Positions 33,802 to 43,214 are shown, counted from the first letter of the stretch. The stretch: DNA of 64,000 nt from Oceanobacillus zhaokaii (GCF_003352005.1 NZ_CP024848.1:443001-507000); one strand, 5' to 3'. The notes: generated from the sequence alone by a model not told the origin. Numbers and translations: made by a program.

Positions 33802-35246
33802 ATTGGCAAGTAATTTTACCTTTACTATTATTTTTAGTTATCGTATTTTTCGTTGGCATTTGGGCTGCGAGGCATGTTAAATCGAGTGATTCCTTTTTAC
33901 AAGAATATTTTTTAGGTGGTCGAAGCTTAGGCGGATTTGTCCTTGCAATGACGCTAGTGTCTACATATGGCAGTGCCAGCAGTTTCCTCAGTGGCCCAGG
34001 GGCGGCCTATAATCAAGGTCTCGGATGGGTCCTGCTTTCGATGACACAGGTTGCAACGGGATACTTTGTATTAATGATCTTAGGAAAAAAGTTTGCCATC
34101 ATTACTCGTAAATATAATGCAGTTACGATTGTTGACTTCTTGAAGGAGCGCTATCAATCAAAATGGGTAGTTATTCTATCCTCAATAAGTATTATAATTT
34201 TCCTTTTCTCTGCAATGTCTGCGCAGTGGATTGGCGGGGGACGTTTAATTCAATCGTTAACTGGTCTTCCTTACATAACAGCTTTGTTTATTTTTACAGC
34301 ATCTGTTTTAATCTATGTTATTATTGGTGGCTTTCGTGCGGTTGCAATTACCGATACGATTCAAGGTAGTGTCATGTTTATTGGTACGCTAATCTTATTA
34401 GTCGGGGTAATAATTGCAGGTGGAGGGGTTCCTGCAATTATTTCAGATTTAGCAGCTGAGAACCAAAACTTAATTACACCATTTGGTGCGAACGCAGATT
34501 TGACACCGCAATATGTATCGTCCTTTTGGGTTCTCGTCGGAGTAGGGGTTGTAGCACTTCCCCAAATTGCTGTACGTGCGATGTCTTACAAGAATTCTCG
34601 ATCACTTCATCGCGCAATTGTAATTAGTACCTTTGTTGTCGGCTTTATTATGCTAAATATGCATTTAATTGGTGTATTCGCTAGACCAATATTACCTGGG
34701 ATTGAAGTAGGGGATACCGTAATGCCACTGATTTCTATGGAGGTGCTGCCACCTTGGCTTGCTGGGATTGTATTAGCAGCACCGATGGCGGCAATCATGT
34801 CTACAGTAAATGCATTACTGATCTTAGTCAGCTCGACGGTTGTAAAAGATGTTTATATCAATTATATTAACCCAAAAGTTTCTGAATCGGGGATAAGACG
34901 TTTAAGTATGAGTGTGACAACCATTTTAGGAGTTATTGTTGTATTAATGTCACTGAATCCTCCTGATTTAATTATTTGGTTAAATTTGTTTTCTATGGGC
35001 GGTTTAGAAGCAGCATTTATTTGGCCAATTATTGGTGGACTATACTGGAGTAAAGGGAATAAGTATGGTTCGATTGCTTCGAGTGTTGTAGGGATTGTGT
35101 TTTACTTTATCTTTGAGACGTATTATCCACAACCATTCGGGATGCACTCTGTTGTAGCATCGATTGTACTAGCATTCATAGCCTACGTTTCTGTTAGTTT
35201 AAGTACACAGAAAAAGGATAGCGGATTAAGTAATAGCTTTAATTAA
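33798..35246 (+). CDS. panF: Sodium/pantothenate symporter
   Basis: A 482-residue solute:sodium symporter with about thirteen helices. Near the N-terminus, FFLGGRSLGGFVLAMTLVSTYGSASSFLSGPGAAY (landmark, residues 40-75) matches PanF, as do the GGFRAVAITDTIQG segment near residue 175 and RAMSYKNSRSLHRA near residue 260. It imports pantothenate, the precursor of CoA. The ATGA overlap with yhdT shows coupled translation and supports the assignment. Confidence 0.92.
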   Translation: MNWQVILPLLLFLVIVFFVGIWAARHVKSSDSFLQEYFLGGRSLGGFVLAMTLVSTYGSASSFLSGPGAAYNQGLGWVLLSMTQVATGYFVLMILGKKFAIITRKYNAVTIVDFLKERYQSKWVVILSSISIIIFLFSAMSAQWIGGGRLIQSLTGLPYITALFIFTASVLIYVIIGGFRAVAITDTIQGSVMFIGTLILLVGVIIAGGGVPAIISDLAAENQNLITPFGANADLTPQYVSSFWVLVGVGVVALPQIAVRAMSYKNSRSLHRAIVISTFVVGFIMLNMHLIGVFARPILPGIEVGDTVMPLISMEVLPPWLAGIVLAAPMAAIMSTVNALLILVSSTVVKDVYINYINPKVSESGIRRLSMSVTTILGVIVVLMSLNPPDLIIWLNLFSMGGLEAAFIWPIIGGLYWSKGNKYGSIASSVVGIVFYFIFETYYPQPFGMHSVVASIVLAFIAYVSVSLSTQKKDSGLSNSFN

Positions 35247-35358
35247 GACCTCCATCTCTGGACGTAGAAGAAATCGAACCGTGGGCCGGTTCCTAAGCTT
35301 ATCAATGCTTCGCTAAAATGAAGATATTATATTGATAATAGAAAGTGGAGTGAACCTT

Positions 35359-36408
35359 ATGAAAAATTTATTGAAACGTTCGGCGCCACCAATAATCGAG
35401 GAAGACACATTTGATATAGATAAGTTGCATTATATTGGAATTTCTACAGGTCTAACGGATGTCGAAGTTTTAACTCATGAAGAGTCAGGGATTGCGCTAT
35501 ATTTTGAAACATATGTAGACGGGCCTGCTTTAGAAACGGAGATTGAGGATGGACGTTTTGAAGTTAAGGTTAAAGAACGGAACCGAAACCAAGGTTTATT
35601 TTCAATTAATTTCTCGAGTGCTCGTTTGCAACTAACTCTACCAAAGGCGATTGCATATAACTGGGAAATTCGAACAGGTTCAGGTGATGTCGAAATTTCG
35701 AACATTATTACCGAATCAATTTCAATGCGGACAGGTTCTGGGGATATTGAAGCTATTCGTATTTTGTCAAAACAAGCCCAAATCATCGCATCCTCAGGAG
35801 ATTTATCTTTGAAGGACAGCGAGGTGGAGAAACTTTCCTTTGAAACCTCTTCAGGTGAAGCAAAATTAAAAAATATTTCTAGCGATGTTATTCACGGGTC
35901 TGCTAGTTCAGGAGATGTTGTTGTAAAGAATCTCCATGGGAAATCTCTTGAAATAGAAACATCTTCAGGAGAAATAGAATTGGAGAAAATAATCGTCGAC
36001 AAGGCTTCTCTCCGCGCTAACTCAGGTGATATAGCAGCAGACCATTTGATGGTGGAAGAAACAAGTGTAAGAACATCCTCAGGCATAATTGACGTTCGAA
36101 GCTTTACAGGAAATGTGAAAGCAGTATCCAGTTCTGGAGACGTAGCATTCTCCGCAGTGAACGAGGCAGTATATGATATCGAAACGAGCAGTGGGGACAT
36201 AACAGTTGAACTCTCCTCAGAACAGTTAAATGCAACAATCGAGGCGAGAACAAAATCTGGGAAGATAGAGACAAATCTACCATTGCAATTAGAGAGACAA
36301 GCTAAAGATAGATTGGAAGGAATTATTGGCTCAGGAGAAAATCCTATCATACTTAAGGCAAGGTCTGGGGATATAAAAATTCTACAGGCAAATAGAATGG
36401 GCAGATAA
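35359..36408 (+). CDS. DUF4097-type beta-repeat protein
   Basis: A 349-residue protein without signal peptide or membrane helix. After about 100 residues, it consists of some twelve degenerate repeats of ~20 residues, each centred on S-S/T-G-D/E (RTGSGDVEIS, RTGSGDIEAI, ASSGDLSLK, TSSGEIELEK, NSGDIAADH, SSGDVAFSA, SSGDITVEL, KSGKIETNL, RSGDIKIL). This is the DUF4097 (LiaG-like) right-handed beta-solenoid pattern. I chose ATG 35359, 8 bases after GGAGTG, over TTG 35332. LiaG-type proteins belong to cell-envelope-stress loci in Bacillus, but no lia genes are near. Function unknown. Confidence 0.75.
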   Translation: MKNLLKRSAPPIIEEDTFDIDKLHYIGISTGLTDVEVLTHEESGIALYFETYVDGPALETEIEDGRFEVKVKERNRNQGLFSINFSSARLQLTLPKAIAYNWEIRTGSGDVEISNIITESISMRTGSGDIEAIRILSKQAQIIASSGDLSLKDSEVEKLSFETSSGEAKLKNISSDVIHGSASSGDVVVKNLHGKSLEIETSSGEIELEKIIVDKASLRANSGDIAADHLMVEETSVRTSSGIIDVRSFTGNVKAVSSSGDVAFSAVNEAVYDIETSSGDITVELSSEQLNATIEARTKSGKIETNLPLQLERQAKDRLEGIIGSGENPIILKARSGDIKILQANRMGR

Positions 36409-36433
36409 GAAAGAGCGTTACTTTCTTATCTGC
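36401..36433 (+). terminator. Terminator overlapping the end of the DUF4097 gene
   Basis: A perfect 13-bp stem GCAGATAAGAAAG/CTTTCTTATCTGC with a 7-base loop includes the stop codon and is followed by a T-rich tail. Confidence 0.75.
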
Positions 36434-36533
36434 CTTCATTCTTTATATAGGAATTGGTAAAGTAAGGCAAAGTCAAGAGGAGAAATAAATCACATGAGCA
36501 CGAGGATGCAGCCAACCATAAGTATCTTTGTAT

Positions 36534-36573
36534 CAAAAAAAGCTAACCGAGCCTGTGCTCATGTTAGCTTTTT
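36534..36573 (-). terminator. Terminator of the CvfC-like gene
   Basis: On the reverse strand AGCTAAC pairs with GTTAGCT, flanked by A and T runs of seven. A larger outer inverted repeat CATGAGCAC (36494) / GTGCTCATG (36555) overlaps its loop. Confidence 0.8.
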
Positions 36574-37706
36574 TTCGTTGCTTGAGTCATTTGATGCCAG
36601 ACAGAGCCTTTGGCATCTTCTCCACCCTTGATTCGTTCTAGTGCCATTTTTATTTGCATGCGTACTTCGAATTCTGGATCGTCATTTGCAGCTTCGAGGG
36701 CCGGAATTGCAGACCCATCGCCAACTTCATATAAAAACATCGCTGCTCGCCAGCGGACAATCCTGCTTGGATCTTTTAAAGTTGCAATCATCTGTGGCAT
36801 TGCTTCTTTAAATCCAAGATCTGAGATACAATCACCAGCAGTTCGACGGACATTAATTGCTTTATCATTCAGTGCTTTATATAAATAAGGCAGAACCTCT
36901 GGCTCTTCAATCATACCAAGATATGCAGTAGCAAGTCTGCGAATCGACGCCTTTTCATCATCTAATGCTTTTTCTAGTAATGGCAAATCTTCATAGCTGG
37001 GAATAAGGCGGTCAAGTGCAGCGAAACGCACTTTCCAATCTGAATTATCTAGTTCCTCAACTGAAACTTGATTTTTCTTTCTAACTTCTTTTATTTCCGC
37101 AGAATCTCCAGCCTTGAACGCCAGTTCTACAAGTTTATCTAATCGTTCTTGATCATAGCTTGCACTTATTTCCTCAACAACATCATTGCTGATTTCCTCC
37201 ATGGATCCATATCTCGGATGCTGTTCGACCCATTTTCGGTCTAGGATAACATTTGGCGAAGAGGGAGAAGCCGCTAAAATTGCATTTGTAAATCTTTCAG
37301 GAAGTCCAAGGCGTTTTTCTTCACTGCCGTCTTCTAATTTAATTTGCATAGGAATATCGCGGAAATATTGAATAAAAATTTTTATTTCTCCAAAAGCATC
37401 GTTCGTTTTATGAACAGCCTGCATAATTAGGCTTTCCTCGTCTTCTTCACTGCCAAGGATTTTACGAACAGCTGGTAAAATTTCCTCCCATGAAATCTTT
37501 GGGTTTCGTGCTAGCGCAATGAAATCGACAACTCGATAGAAGTTTTTGACACCTTCAACTTCGAATAGGCTCTTTACATAATCAGGTGCATTTACCAAAT
37601 CATCGTCATGTTTATAGTTAAAATTCTCACCGGCTGGTAAGGCTTCATTCACATTAATTTTCATAGAATGTGGGCTGGGAGTTGGTTCAATAGAGACAAT
37701 TTTCAA
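36564..37706 (-). CDS. CvfC-like protein (NifU-N/Scaffold-type domain plus HEAT repeats)
   Basis: A 380-residue cytoplasmic protein. The N-terminus MKIVSIEPTPSPHSMKINVNEALP is a Nfu-N-like domain seen in the Firmicute 'conserved virulence factor C' family. Residues ~225-365 are armadillo/HEAT-type helical repeats (WKVRFAALDRLIPSYEDLPLLEKAL, SIRRLATAYLGMIEEPEVLPYLYKAL, NVRRTAGDCISDLGF, IVRWRAAMFLYEVGD as landmarks). Such repeats bind proteins. TTG at 37706 is the start, preceded by AAAGGAG. CvfC of Staphylococcus aureus is linked to virulence regulation by an unknown mechanism, so the role here is only inferred from homology. Confidence 0.78.
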   Translation of the reverse strand: MKIVSIEPTPSPHSMKINVNEALPAGENFNYKHDDDLVNAPDYVKSLFEVEGVKNFYRVVDFIALARNPKISWEEILPAVRKILGSEEDEESLIMQAVHKTNDAFGEIKIFIQYFRDIPMQIKLEDGSEEKRLGLPERFTNAILAASPSSPNVILDRKWVEQHPRYGSMEEISNDVVEEISASYDQERLDKLVELAFKAGDSAEIKEVRKKNQVSVEELDNSDWKVRFAALDRLIPSYEDLPLLEKALDDEKASIRRLATAYLGMIEEPEVLPYLYKALNDKAINVRRTAGDCISDLGFKEAMPQMIATLKDPSRIVRWRAAMFLYEVGDGSAIPALEAANDDPEFEVRMQIKMALERIKGGEDAKGSVWHQMTQATKKS

Positions 37707-37783
37707 GTTTATTCTCCTTTCTTTTATAGATGCTAATTAAGAAATGGTGATGTGTTATATGAATAGTGATATCAACCTCTCAC

Positions 37784-37823
37784 TGATATTCGACAAACTT
37801 CGGGGAGTGACAGGCACCCAAAG
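37784..37823. repeat. REP-like GTGACAGGCACC element
   Basis: TTCGACAAACTTCGGGGAGT followed by GACAGGCACCC resembles, in reverse, the element at 50634-50690. Sequences of this wording are common in Bacillaceae intergenic regions. Confidence 0.5.
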
Positions 37824-37828
37824 AAAAA

Positions 37829-37858
37829 CAAATTCTACGTAATCTACGTAGAATTTGT
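37829..37858 (-). terminator. Terminator of the PfpI-type gene
   Basis: A perfect 12-bp stem AAATTCTACGTA/TACGTAGAATTT is followed on the reverse strand by TGTTTTTC, just past the stop codon. Confidence 0.82.
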
Positions 37859-37863
37859 CAATC

Positions 37864-38388
37864 TTACTGTTCTGCTAATACGTCTGCAAATGCTTTTACA
37901 TATGGTGGTAAATCAGGCGGGCGGCGACTAGAAATAATATGACCGTCAACAACAACTGCTTCGTCGGACCATGTTGAACCTGCGTTTGTCATGTCGTCCT
38001 TGATTCCAGGTGTGCTTGTTACTTTCTTTCCTTGTAATATATCTGCTGAAATAAGTACCCATCCAGCATGACAAATTTGTCCGATTGGCTTCTTCGCTGC
38101 ATCCATTTCGCGAACAAAGCTCAACACTTCAGGATAGCGTCGTAATTTATCGGGTGCCCATCCGCCTGGGACGAGGATAGCGTCATAATCAGCAGCATTA
38201 ATGTCAGTGAAAGCATAAGCCGATTCTGCAGGTACGCCATATTTACCAATATATTTATAATTTGCTTCTTTTCCAACTAAATCTACTTGCGCACCTTCTT
38301 CGCGCAAGCGCAGTACAGGATACCAAAGCTCTAAATCTTCAAAATCATGCTCAACAAGAGCAATTACTTTTTTATCTTTGAGTCGCAT
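37864..38388 (-). CDS. PfpI/DJ-1 family type-1 glutamine amidotransferase-like protein
   Basis: A 174-residue protein of the DJ-1/PfpI superfamily. The nucleophile elbow reads IGQICHAGWVL near residue 108, with the catalytic Cys followed by His. LVPGGWAPDKLR near residue 73 forms the oxyanion side, and the acidic residue of the family triad is provided by the N-terminal VEHDFEDLELWYP region. Members are annotated as general stress proteins, proteases or glyoxalase III-like deglycases. Which activity applies cannot be read. GGAGGGAT precedes the ATG. Single gene with its own terminator. Confidence 0.85.
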   Translation of the reverse strand: MRLKDKKVIALVEHDFEDLELWYPVLRLREEGAQVDLVGKEANYKYIGKYGVPAESAYAFTDINAADYDAILVPGGWAPDKLRRYPEVLSFVREMDAAKKPIGQICHAGWVLISADILQGKKVTSTPGIKDDMTNAGSTWSDEAVVVDGHIISSRRPPDLPPYVKAFADVLAEQ

Positions 38389-38575
38389 AAGATCCCTCCA
38401 TCATTTGATATATTAAGTGTACCAGAGGCAGAGAGAAATTTCGATTATCTTAACCGGTAAGTGCATTTAACTGTCAATTATACGTTGATTGATCACGTAA
38501 ATTATTAATTGGTACTCAAATATAATAAAAAAACACCGCCCACAAACTAGAGCGATGCTTTAATTTCTATAACAT

Positions 38576-38824
38576 TTATTTACTACTATACGATGCGAAC
38601 TGAATGAATGTGTGCTCATCCTCGACAAGTCCACATGATGCACATTGGATTCTGTACTTTGGTCCATGATATAGATTATGAAAAACCTCGACATTCCCAT
38701 CTTTATATTCATTGATAACCTCACCAGTTTGGGAATCCAATTTAACTGGTGTAGCTACTTGCTCGATTACATTAAATCGCGAACTATTTGTTTTGCAATT
38801 AGGACAACGATAGGGCTTACTCAT
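38576..38824 (-). CDS. Small zinc-ribbon protein
   Basis: An 82-residue protein starting [20 protein letters not shown]. It carries CPNC at residues 6-9 and CASC near residue 65, a pair of CxxC knuckles that should bind one zinc ion, with a beta-rich middle ([16 protein letters not shown]). I chose ATG 38824 because GGAGGTGG lies directly upstream, where the longer open frame would start. I do not recognise a characterised family. Nucleic-acid or protein binding is possible. It is followed by a weak stem and not by an operon partner. Confidence 0.65.
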   Translation of the reverse strand: MSKPYRCPNCKTNSSRFNVIEQVATPVKLDSQTGEVINEYKDGNVEVFHNLYHGPKYRIQCASCGLVEDEHTFIQFASYSSK

Positions 38825-38898
38825 AACGGCCACCTCCATATATTATTATTCCTATTTTTCCAGTAAATATGAATAGGGGGGTGCTGAGATGCCGTAAT

Positions 38899-39444
38899 TT
38901 AATCTCTAAAGATCGGTAAGTTCTCTAAAAAAATAATATTATCATGTAACGCAGCGTCACCTTCAGCTAAAATGGCAGCTCTCGCAACAACATTTCCGCC
39001 GGCTTGTTCAACTAAATCTTCTAGCGCTTTAATCGATTCTCCTGTGCTAATTACGTCATCAATGATGGCAACTCGTTTTCCTTTAATTAATGCAACATCT
39101 TCTGTATCTAGGCATAATAGTTGTTTCTTTTGAGTCGTAATCGAGACAACTTCATTGATTAACGGGTTATCCATATAAGGTTTTACACTTTTTTGTGCAA
39201 CAACATAATGCTTCATATGTAATTGTTTTGCTAGTTCATATACCAAAGGAATTCCTTTTGCCTCAGCAGTAACGAGAATATCGACGTCCGCTAATTTCTT
39301 GGCCAATTGAACGGAAGCAGCTTCGACAATTTCGACATCTCCTAAAATTACAAAACTCGCTATTTTTAAATTCTCTGCAATTTGAATAATTGGCAATTCT
39401 CTAGTTACGCCAGCAACTTCTAATTTATATAATTCTTTTTGCAT
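38899..39444 (-). CDS. Phosphoribosyltransferase, Apt/Xpt-like
   Basis: A 181-residue type-I PRTase. The PRPP-binding motif is RVAIIDDVISTGESIKALEDL near residue 130 (V-I-I/D-D-x-x-x-T-G). The middle LVTAEAKGIPLVYELAKQL near residue 65 resembles the E-A-R/K-G-I-P block of adenine and xanthine phosphoribosyltransferases. The Glu-Ala-Lys-Gly-Ile wording differs from both apt and xpt proper, so the base specificity is open. ATG 39444 follows GGGGGG and replaces a longer frame to 39486. It sits 80 bases after the YueI-like gene. Confidence 0.75.
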   Translation of the reverse strand: MQKELYKLEVAGVTRELPIIQIAENLKIASFVILGDVEIVEAASVQLAKKLADVDILVTAEAKGIPLVYELAKQLHMKHYVVAQKSVKPYMDNPLINEVVSITTQKKQLLCLDTEDVALIKGKRVAIIDDVISTGESIKALEDLVEQAGGNVVARAAILAEGDAALHDNIIFLENLPIFRD

Positions 39445-39521
39445 GAATATCCCCCCAAGATTATGATGTTGCCTAACATTAAACAAAAATTTCCCAAACT
39501 GTGACAGGGGAATAGCTAAAA

Positions 39522-39971
39522 TTATTTTTCAGCTGATCCGAACCAATGCTTCAATTTAGCGAAAAAAGAAGATTTTTCTTCCAGTGGTTCTTCTGGTTCA
39601 ATTTCTTCCTTGACAAAAATTTCCTCTTTATCAATCGCATAATCATAAGTTAAGACAGCACCAATATCTGTATTATTTTCTTCATCTGTAATTGTTGTAT
39701 AAGGAATGTGATATTTATCTGCTAATGCTTTTTCTTCTTTTAAAAATTTATATGAAACATGACCATTGATTAATAGCTTGGCCTGGGTATTATCCTTCAT
39801 TGCTTCTTCTAATTTCCCGAGTCCTTTGTCGGTCATTACTTGTCCAATTGTTAAAGCAATAACAATTCGTTCGCGGAGGGTTCCTAAAAATTGTTTGCGC
39901 TCATCATCTTTAGGAAGTCGTGTACCATACATACCATCTGTTAGATATTCATCCACATTTTTATTGCTCAT
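39522..39971 (-). CDS. YueI-family protein (DUF1694)
   Basis: A 149-residue cytoplasmic protein. It starts with VDEYLTDGMYGTRLPKDDERKQFLGTLRERIVIALT, the characteristic start of YueI (quoted as landmark, residues 6-40). The domain resembles ribosomal L7Ae-type alpha/beta folds in outline (AKLLINGHVSYKFLKEE, YHIPYTTITDEENNTDIGAVLTY). The C-terminal 35 residues are acidic and variable. Function is unknown in the family. AAGGGAT lies upstream of ATG at 39971. It may be co-transcribed with the PRTase. Confidence 0.78.
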   Translation of the reverse strand: MSNKNVDEYLTDGMYGTRLPKDDERKQFLGTLRERIVIALTIGQVMTDKGLGKLEEAMKDNTQAKLLINGHVSYKFLKEEKALADKYHIPYTTITDEENNTDIGAVLTYDYAIDKEEIFVKEEIEPEEPLEEKSSFFAKLKHWFGSAEK

Positions 39972-40058
39972 TAATGATCAATCCCTTTTATGCGTTGTTA
40001 AATCTAATGTAATGCATCTCCTGTATGTATGTCAAATACATGGGGATTAACTGTAAAG

Positions 40059-40099
40059 GATAAAGAGCGACCTAGCATTTTGATAGGCCGCACTTTATC
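40059..40099. repeat. Long imperfect hairpin between yfhD and yueI genes
   Basis: GATAAAGAGCGACCTA pairs with TAGGCCGCACTTTATC (two mismatches) around a 9-base loop. On the reverse strand it follows the yfhD-like gene region and precedes nothing but weak T-rich sequence. It may be a terminator for a divergent unit. Confidence 0.45.
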
Positions 40100-40218
40100 T
40101 AAATGAAAATCTAGCCAAAGGGATAAAACAAAAACTTGTTCTATGACGATAAGGTGATTCAGATGAAAGCCAACGTTCAAGAGATAGAATTTCATCCCTG
40201 ATAATCAAAAGAAAAGCG

Positions 40219-40404
40219 TCACAACTTAGGATTTTTTCCTTTTACACGTTGATCCGCAGCTTTACTTCTTGCTTGTGCTACTTTGTCATGTTCATCAGCA
40301 AATTCCTCAGAGAATTCTACGTCAATTCCATCGGTTACCAGTTGCTGTTTCGGTGTCTGTGCTAAGAAGTTATTCTTTGATTTATTATGGTCATCTCTAC
40401 CCAT
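40219..40404 (-). CDS. YfhD-family small protein
   Basis: A 61-residue hydrophilic protein starting MGRDDHNKSKNNFLAQTPKQ and containing DGIDVEFSEEFADEHD, the core of the Bacillus YfhD family, of unknown function and often sporulation associated. ATG 40404 follows GAGGTGG, whereas the open frame continues upstream to 40461. No membrane segment or cysteine. Confidence 0.72.
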   Translation of the reverse strand: MGRDDHNKSKNNFLAQTPKQQLVTDGIDVEFSEEFADEHDKVAQARSKAADQRVKGKNPKL

Positions 40405-40500
40405 GCCATCCACCTCTTTGTATAGGATTTTCATGGATAGTATGTGCAAAAAATAGTCCACTATTACCTAGAACAGCACGCCATTAACTGGTAATTAACC

Positions 40501-41301
40501 TTATCTGCTTCTGTCTCCACCAAAAATATCGAATAGACCTCCGGCAATACTGCCCTCATCCTTCGAACCACCCCTTCCAGGTGCAGCGGCAAATACTCTG
40601 CTAGCAAGCCTGCTGAATGGAAGGGATTGAATCCAAACAGTTCCGGGGCCGCGTAATGTTGCGAAGAATAATCCTTCTCCACCAAATAATGCGGTCTTCA
40701 CACCTCCGACGAACTCAATATTATAATCAACGTCACCTGTCATTGCTACAAGACAGCCGGTATCTACGCGTAATGTTTCGCCAGGCTGAAGTTCTCTTTT
40801 ATGAATCGTACCACCTGCATGAACAAAGGCTAAGCCATCCCCTTCAAGCTTCTGCATTATAAAGCCTTCACCGCCAAAGAAGCCTGTGCCAATTTTGCGC
40901 TGAAACTCAATACCAACTGTAACCCCCTTAGCAGCAGCGAGAAATGAATCCTTTTGACAAATCAGTTTTCCGTTTATTTCACTAAGATCCATTGGGATAA
41001 TTTTCCCAGGATATGGTGAGGCAAAAGACACATGTTTTTTACCGACGCCTTGATTAGTAAAGGTTGTCATAAATAAGCTTTCACCAGTGATTACTCGTTT
41101 CCCGGCACCGATTAATTTGCCCATTAATCCACCTTGATCCTTGCTAGAACCATCGCCAAAAATTGTTTCCATGCGAATCTCGTCATCCATCATCATTAAG
41201 CTTCCTGCTTCAGCAATTACTGTTTCCTGTGGATCAAGCTCTACTTCGACAAACTGCATGTCGTCCCCATATAGTTTGTAATCAATTTCATGATTGTTCA
41301 T
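40501..41301 (-). CDS. AIM24/TIGR00266-family protein
   Basis: A 266-residue beta-rich protein with the family blocks [23 protein letters not shown] near residue 17, [22 protein letters not shown] near residue 80, [25 protein letters not shown] near residue 140 and [22 protein letters not shown] near residue 200 (landmarks). These match the AIM24-type proteins, whose bacterial role is unknown. The C-terminus is Gly/Ser rich. GGATGAGGAG precedes the ATG. No membrane anchor or signal peptide. Single gene, 60 bases past the yfhD-like gene on the same strand. Confidence 0.85.
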   Translation of the reverse strand: MNNHEIDYKLYGDDMQFVEVELDPQETVIAEAGSLMMMDDEIRMETIFGDGSSKDQGGLMGKLIGAGKRVITGESLFMTTFTNQGVGKKHVSFASPYPGKIIPMDLSEINGKLICQKDSFLAAAKGVTVGIEFQRKIGTGFFGGEGFIMQKLEGDGLAFVHAGGTIHKRELQPGETLRVDTGCLVAMTGDVDYNIEFVGGVKTALFGGEGLFFATLRGPGTVWIQSLPFSRLASRVFAAAPGRGGSKDEGSIAGGLFDIFGGDRSR

Positions 41302-41424
41302 TTCTCCTCATCCTTTCGACTATATTAATCCTATTACGGATAACTGATTATAAAGATTCGTTTTCTTCTTAAAAACTGAATATCACTATGTTTTAAGATG
41401 ACAGCCTTTGCACTCCCTGCAAAA

Positions 41425-41453
41425 TTAAAGGAGCCCATTATTTAGGACTCCTT
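41425..41453 (-). terminator. Terminator of the coat-protein gene
   Basis: AAAGGAGTCC and GGGCTCCTTT (reverse strand) form a 10-bp stem with one wobble and are followed by AATTTT. Confidence 0.6.
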
Positions 41454-41463
41454 TGGAATAATA

Positions 41464-42078
41464 TTAATGTGGCATTGTACCTTGTACTGGTGCGAAGCCG
41501 TTAATATAGTTTTGCATATCTTCTTGTTTTAATTGTGGCACTTGATAATAGTGATGCTTGTTCTGGTATAAATATACTTCAAACGCCATTTCAATTAAAT
41601 TAGGGACGCTATCAGCAAATACTCTTCGCAAAACAGGATTCGATGTTTCTAATGCTGTCATTGTAAAAGCCGATGAAGATGCTTTTAAATGTCCCATCCA
41701 AAATCCTGAGATACATTGATCATTTATCTCATTAGCAGATTGTGCAGGTGTCTTAGGCTGGGAAGGCTGCATTCCATAAAGGGTATTATTACTTGCAGTC
41801 ATATTATAGGTTTGCGTTTTAACCGCAGGCTCGCTACCGGTTTTTAACGTTTCTACAATCGTATTATATGTCTGTGTTAAATAACTTTTATGCTGACCAA
41901 GCATTGTTTTTAACTCTGGATCCTGAATATGCGGTTCATACAGGAAATAATGTTCAAGAGCACCAATTAAGCCACCCATTGCTTCATGAACATCAAAAAG
42001 CTCGTGTCCACCATGGCTAAAATTTGCTGGCATCTGTGAAGAACCTTGAAATTGTTGGTTTTGCTGTTGATTTTGCAA
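41464..42078 (-). CDS. Spore coat protein, CotF/YhcQ-like
   Basis: A 204-residue protein with a ferritin-like helical coat-F domain. GALEHYFLYEPHIQDPELKTML and NDQCISGFWMGHLKASSSAFTMTALETSNPVLRRVFADSVPNLIEMAFEVYLYQNKHHYY are its landmarks. The N-terminus is Gln/Asn rich. I place the start at TTG 42078 because AAAGGAGGG lies 8 bases upstream. The longer frame to ATG 42138 has no ribosome binding site. The family is a coat component of the endospore, so the organism is expected to sporulate. Mother-cell sigma factor control is likely but not read here. Confidence 0.8.
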   Translation of the reverse strand: MQNQQQNQQFQGSSQMPANFSHGGHELFDVHEAMGGLIGALEHYFLYEPHIQDPELKTMLGQHKSYLTQTYNTIVETLKTGSEPAVKTQTYNMTASNNTLYGMQPSQPKTPAQSANEINDQCISGFWMGHLKASSSAFTMTALETSNPVLRRVFADSVPNLIEMAFEVYLYQNKHHYYQVPQLKQEDMQNYINGFAPVQGTMPH

Positions 42079-42217
42079 ATGAATTCCCTCCTTTGATAAG
42101 TCATGGTTAGTTTGAGCCGTATCGGTTTTGTTATGCATGAATTAAACTTAATATTTTTTTTAGATAAGATAGAAAAAATATGCTACGATGGAGAAAAATA
42201 ATGACGGAGGGATTTTG

Positions 42218-43165
42218 ATGGGGGAATATGAACAGATTCAAATTGACAGTCGCATCTCCTTAATTGACGGACATGATTTAGGGGTAGCAGGGCGAACAGG
42301 TACATACGTAATTCAAGAAGAGGCATTGACATTAATTGAAACTGGACCGAGTCCATCGATTAAACATGTTAAAAATGGACTAGCAGCACTAGGACTTTCA
42401 CTAGAAGATGTAAGATATATAATTGTAACGCATATCCATCTAGACCATGCTGGTGGGGCTGGGTTACTGCTGCAAGAGTGCCCGAATGCAAAAGTTGTCG
42501 TACACCCTAGAGGGGAGAGACATCTTATCGATCCAAGGAAATTAGCAGCAGGAGCAAGAGCGGTTTATGGAGATAGCTTTGCTGAATTATTTGATCCTAT
42601 TATTCCCGTTCCAGAGGAAAAAATAATAACAAAAACGGAAGGCGATTCGCTAAATATAGGACCAAGCTGTACACTGAAATTTTATGATACTCCTGGACAT
42701 GCGAAACATCACTTCAGTATCTTTGATCCAATAAGTAATGGAATGTTTACCGGTGATACGGTAGGAGTTCGCTATGCACAATTAAATAGAAATGGCATTG
42801 ACTTCTTCTTGCCATCGACGTCCCCAAATCATTTTGATCCAAATGCAATGGAAAAATCGATCAAGCGGGTCCGCGAACTGAATCTTGATCGAATCTATTT
42901 TGGACATTTTGGGATGACAGAGAACGTTGAGGAGGCATTGCAGCAGGTTTCCAAATGGCTTCCTATCTTTGTTGAAGAAGGAGAACAAGTAATAGCTGAG
43001 GGGAAGGGCTATGATGAGCTCGCAGTAAGGCTAATGGGGCGTATCCGAGAAACATTACGAGAACAAGGAATTGATGATGATCACGAAGTATATATTTTAA
43101 TAAATTTAGATATGCAGGTTAGTTCGTTAGGAATTATCGATTATTTCCAGAAGTTGAAGCATTAA
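42218..43165 (+). CDS. MBL-fold metallohydrolase
   Basis: A 315-residue metallo-beta-lactamase-fold hydrolase. The metal motif is VTHIHLDHAGGAG near residue 70 (HxHxDH), with further ligands in TPGHAKHHF near residue 165 and FTGDTVG near residue 182, and FGHFG near residue 230. This matches glyoxalase II-like and related MBL hydrolases. The C-terminal 80 residues are helical. ATG 42218 follows GGAGGG and replaces the longer frame to 42188. Substrate unknown. Confidence 0.82.
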   Translation: MGEYEQIQIDSRISLIDGHDLGVAGRTGTYVIQEEALTLIETGPSPSIKHVKNGLAALGLSLEDVRYIIVTHIHLDHAGGAGLLLQECPNAKVVVHPRGERHLIDPRKLAAGARAVYGDSFAELFDPIIPVPEEKIITKTEGDSLNIGPSCTLKFYDTPGHAKHHFSIFDPISNGMFTGDTVGVRYAQLNRNGIDFFLPSTSPNHFDPNAMEKSIKRVRELNLDRIYFGHFGMTENVEEALQQVSKWLPIFVEEGEQVIAEGKGYDELAVRLMGRIRETLREQGIDDDHEVYILINLDMQVSSLGIIDYFQKLKH

Positions 43166-43214
43166 TAGCCTTAATATTATCTCACTATAAAAAGGTCCGA
43201 TGATTAATTCAAAT

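Noticed and set aside
35262..35310. GGTTCGAT word within a short hairpin, reminiscent of a tRNA T-arm
   Set aside because: No acceptor, D or anticodon stem can be drawn around it; it is a plain intergenic hairpin before the DUF4097 gene.
40004..40195. Reverse-strand 63-codon open frame between the yfhD-like and yueI-like genes
   Set aside because: No ribosome binding site, and the long hairpin at 40059-40099 lies inside it. Composition does not look coding.
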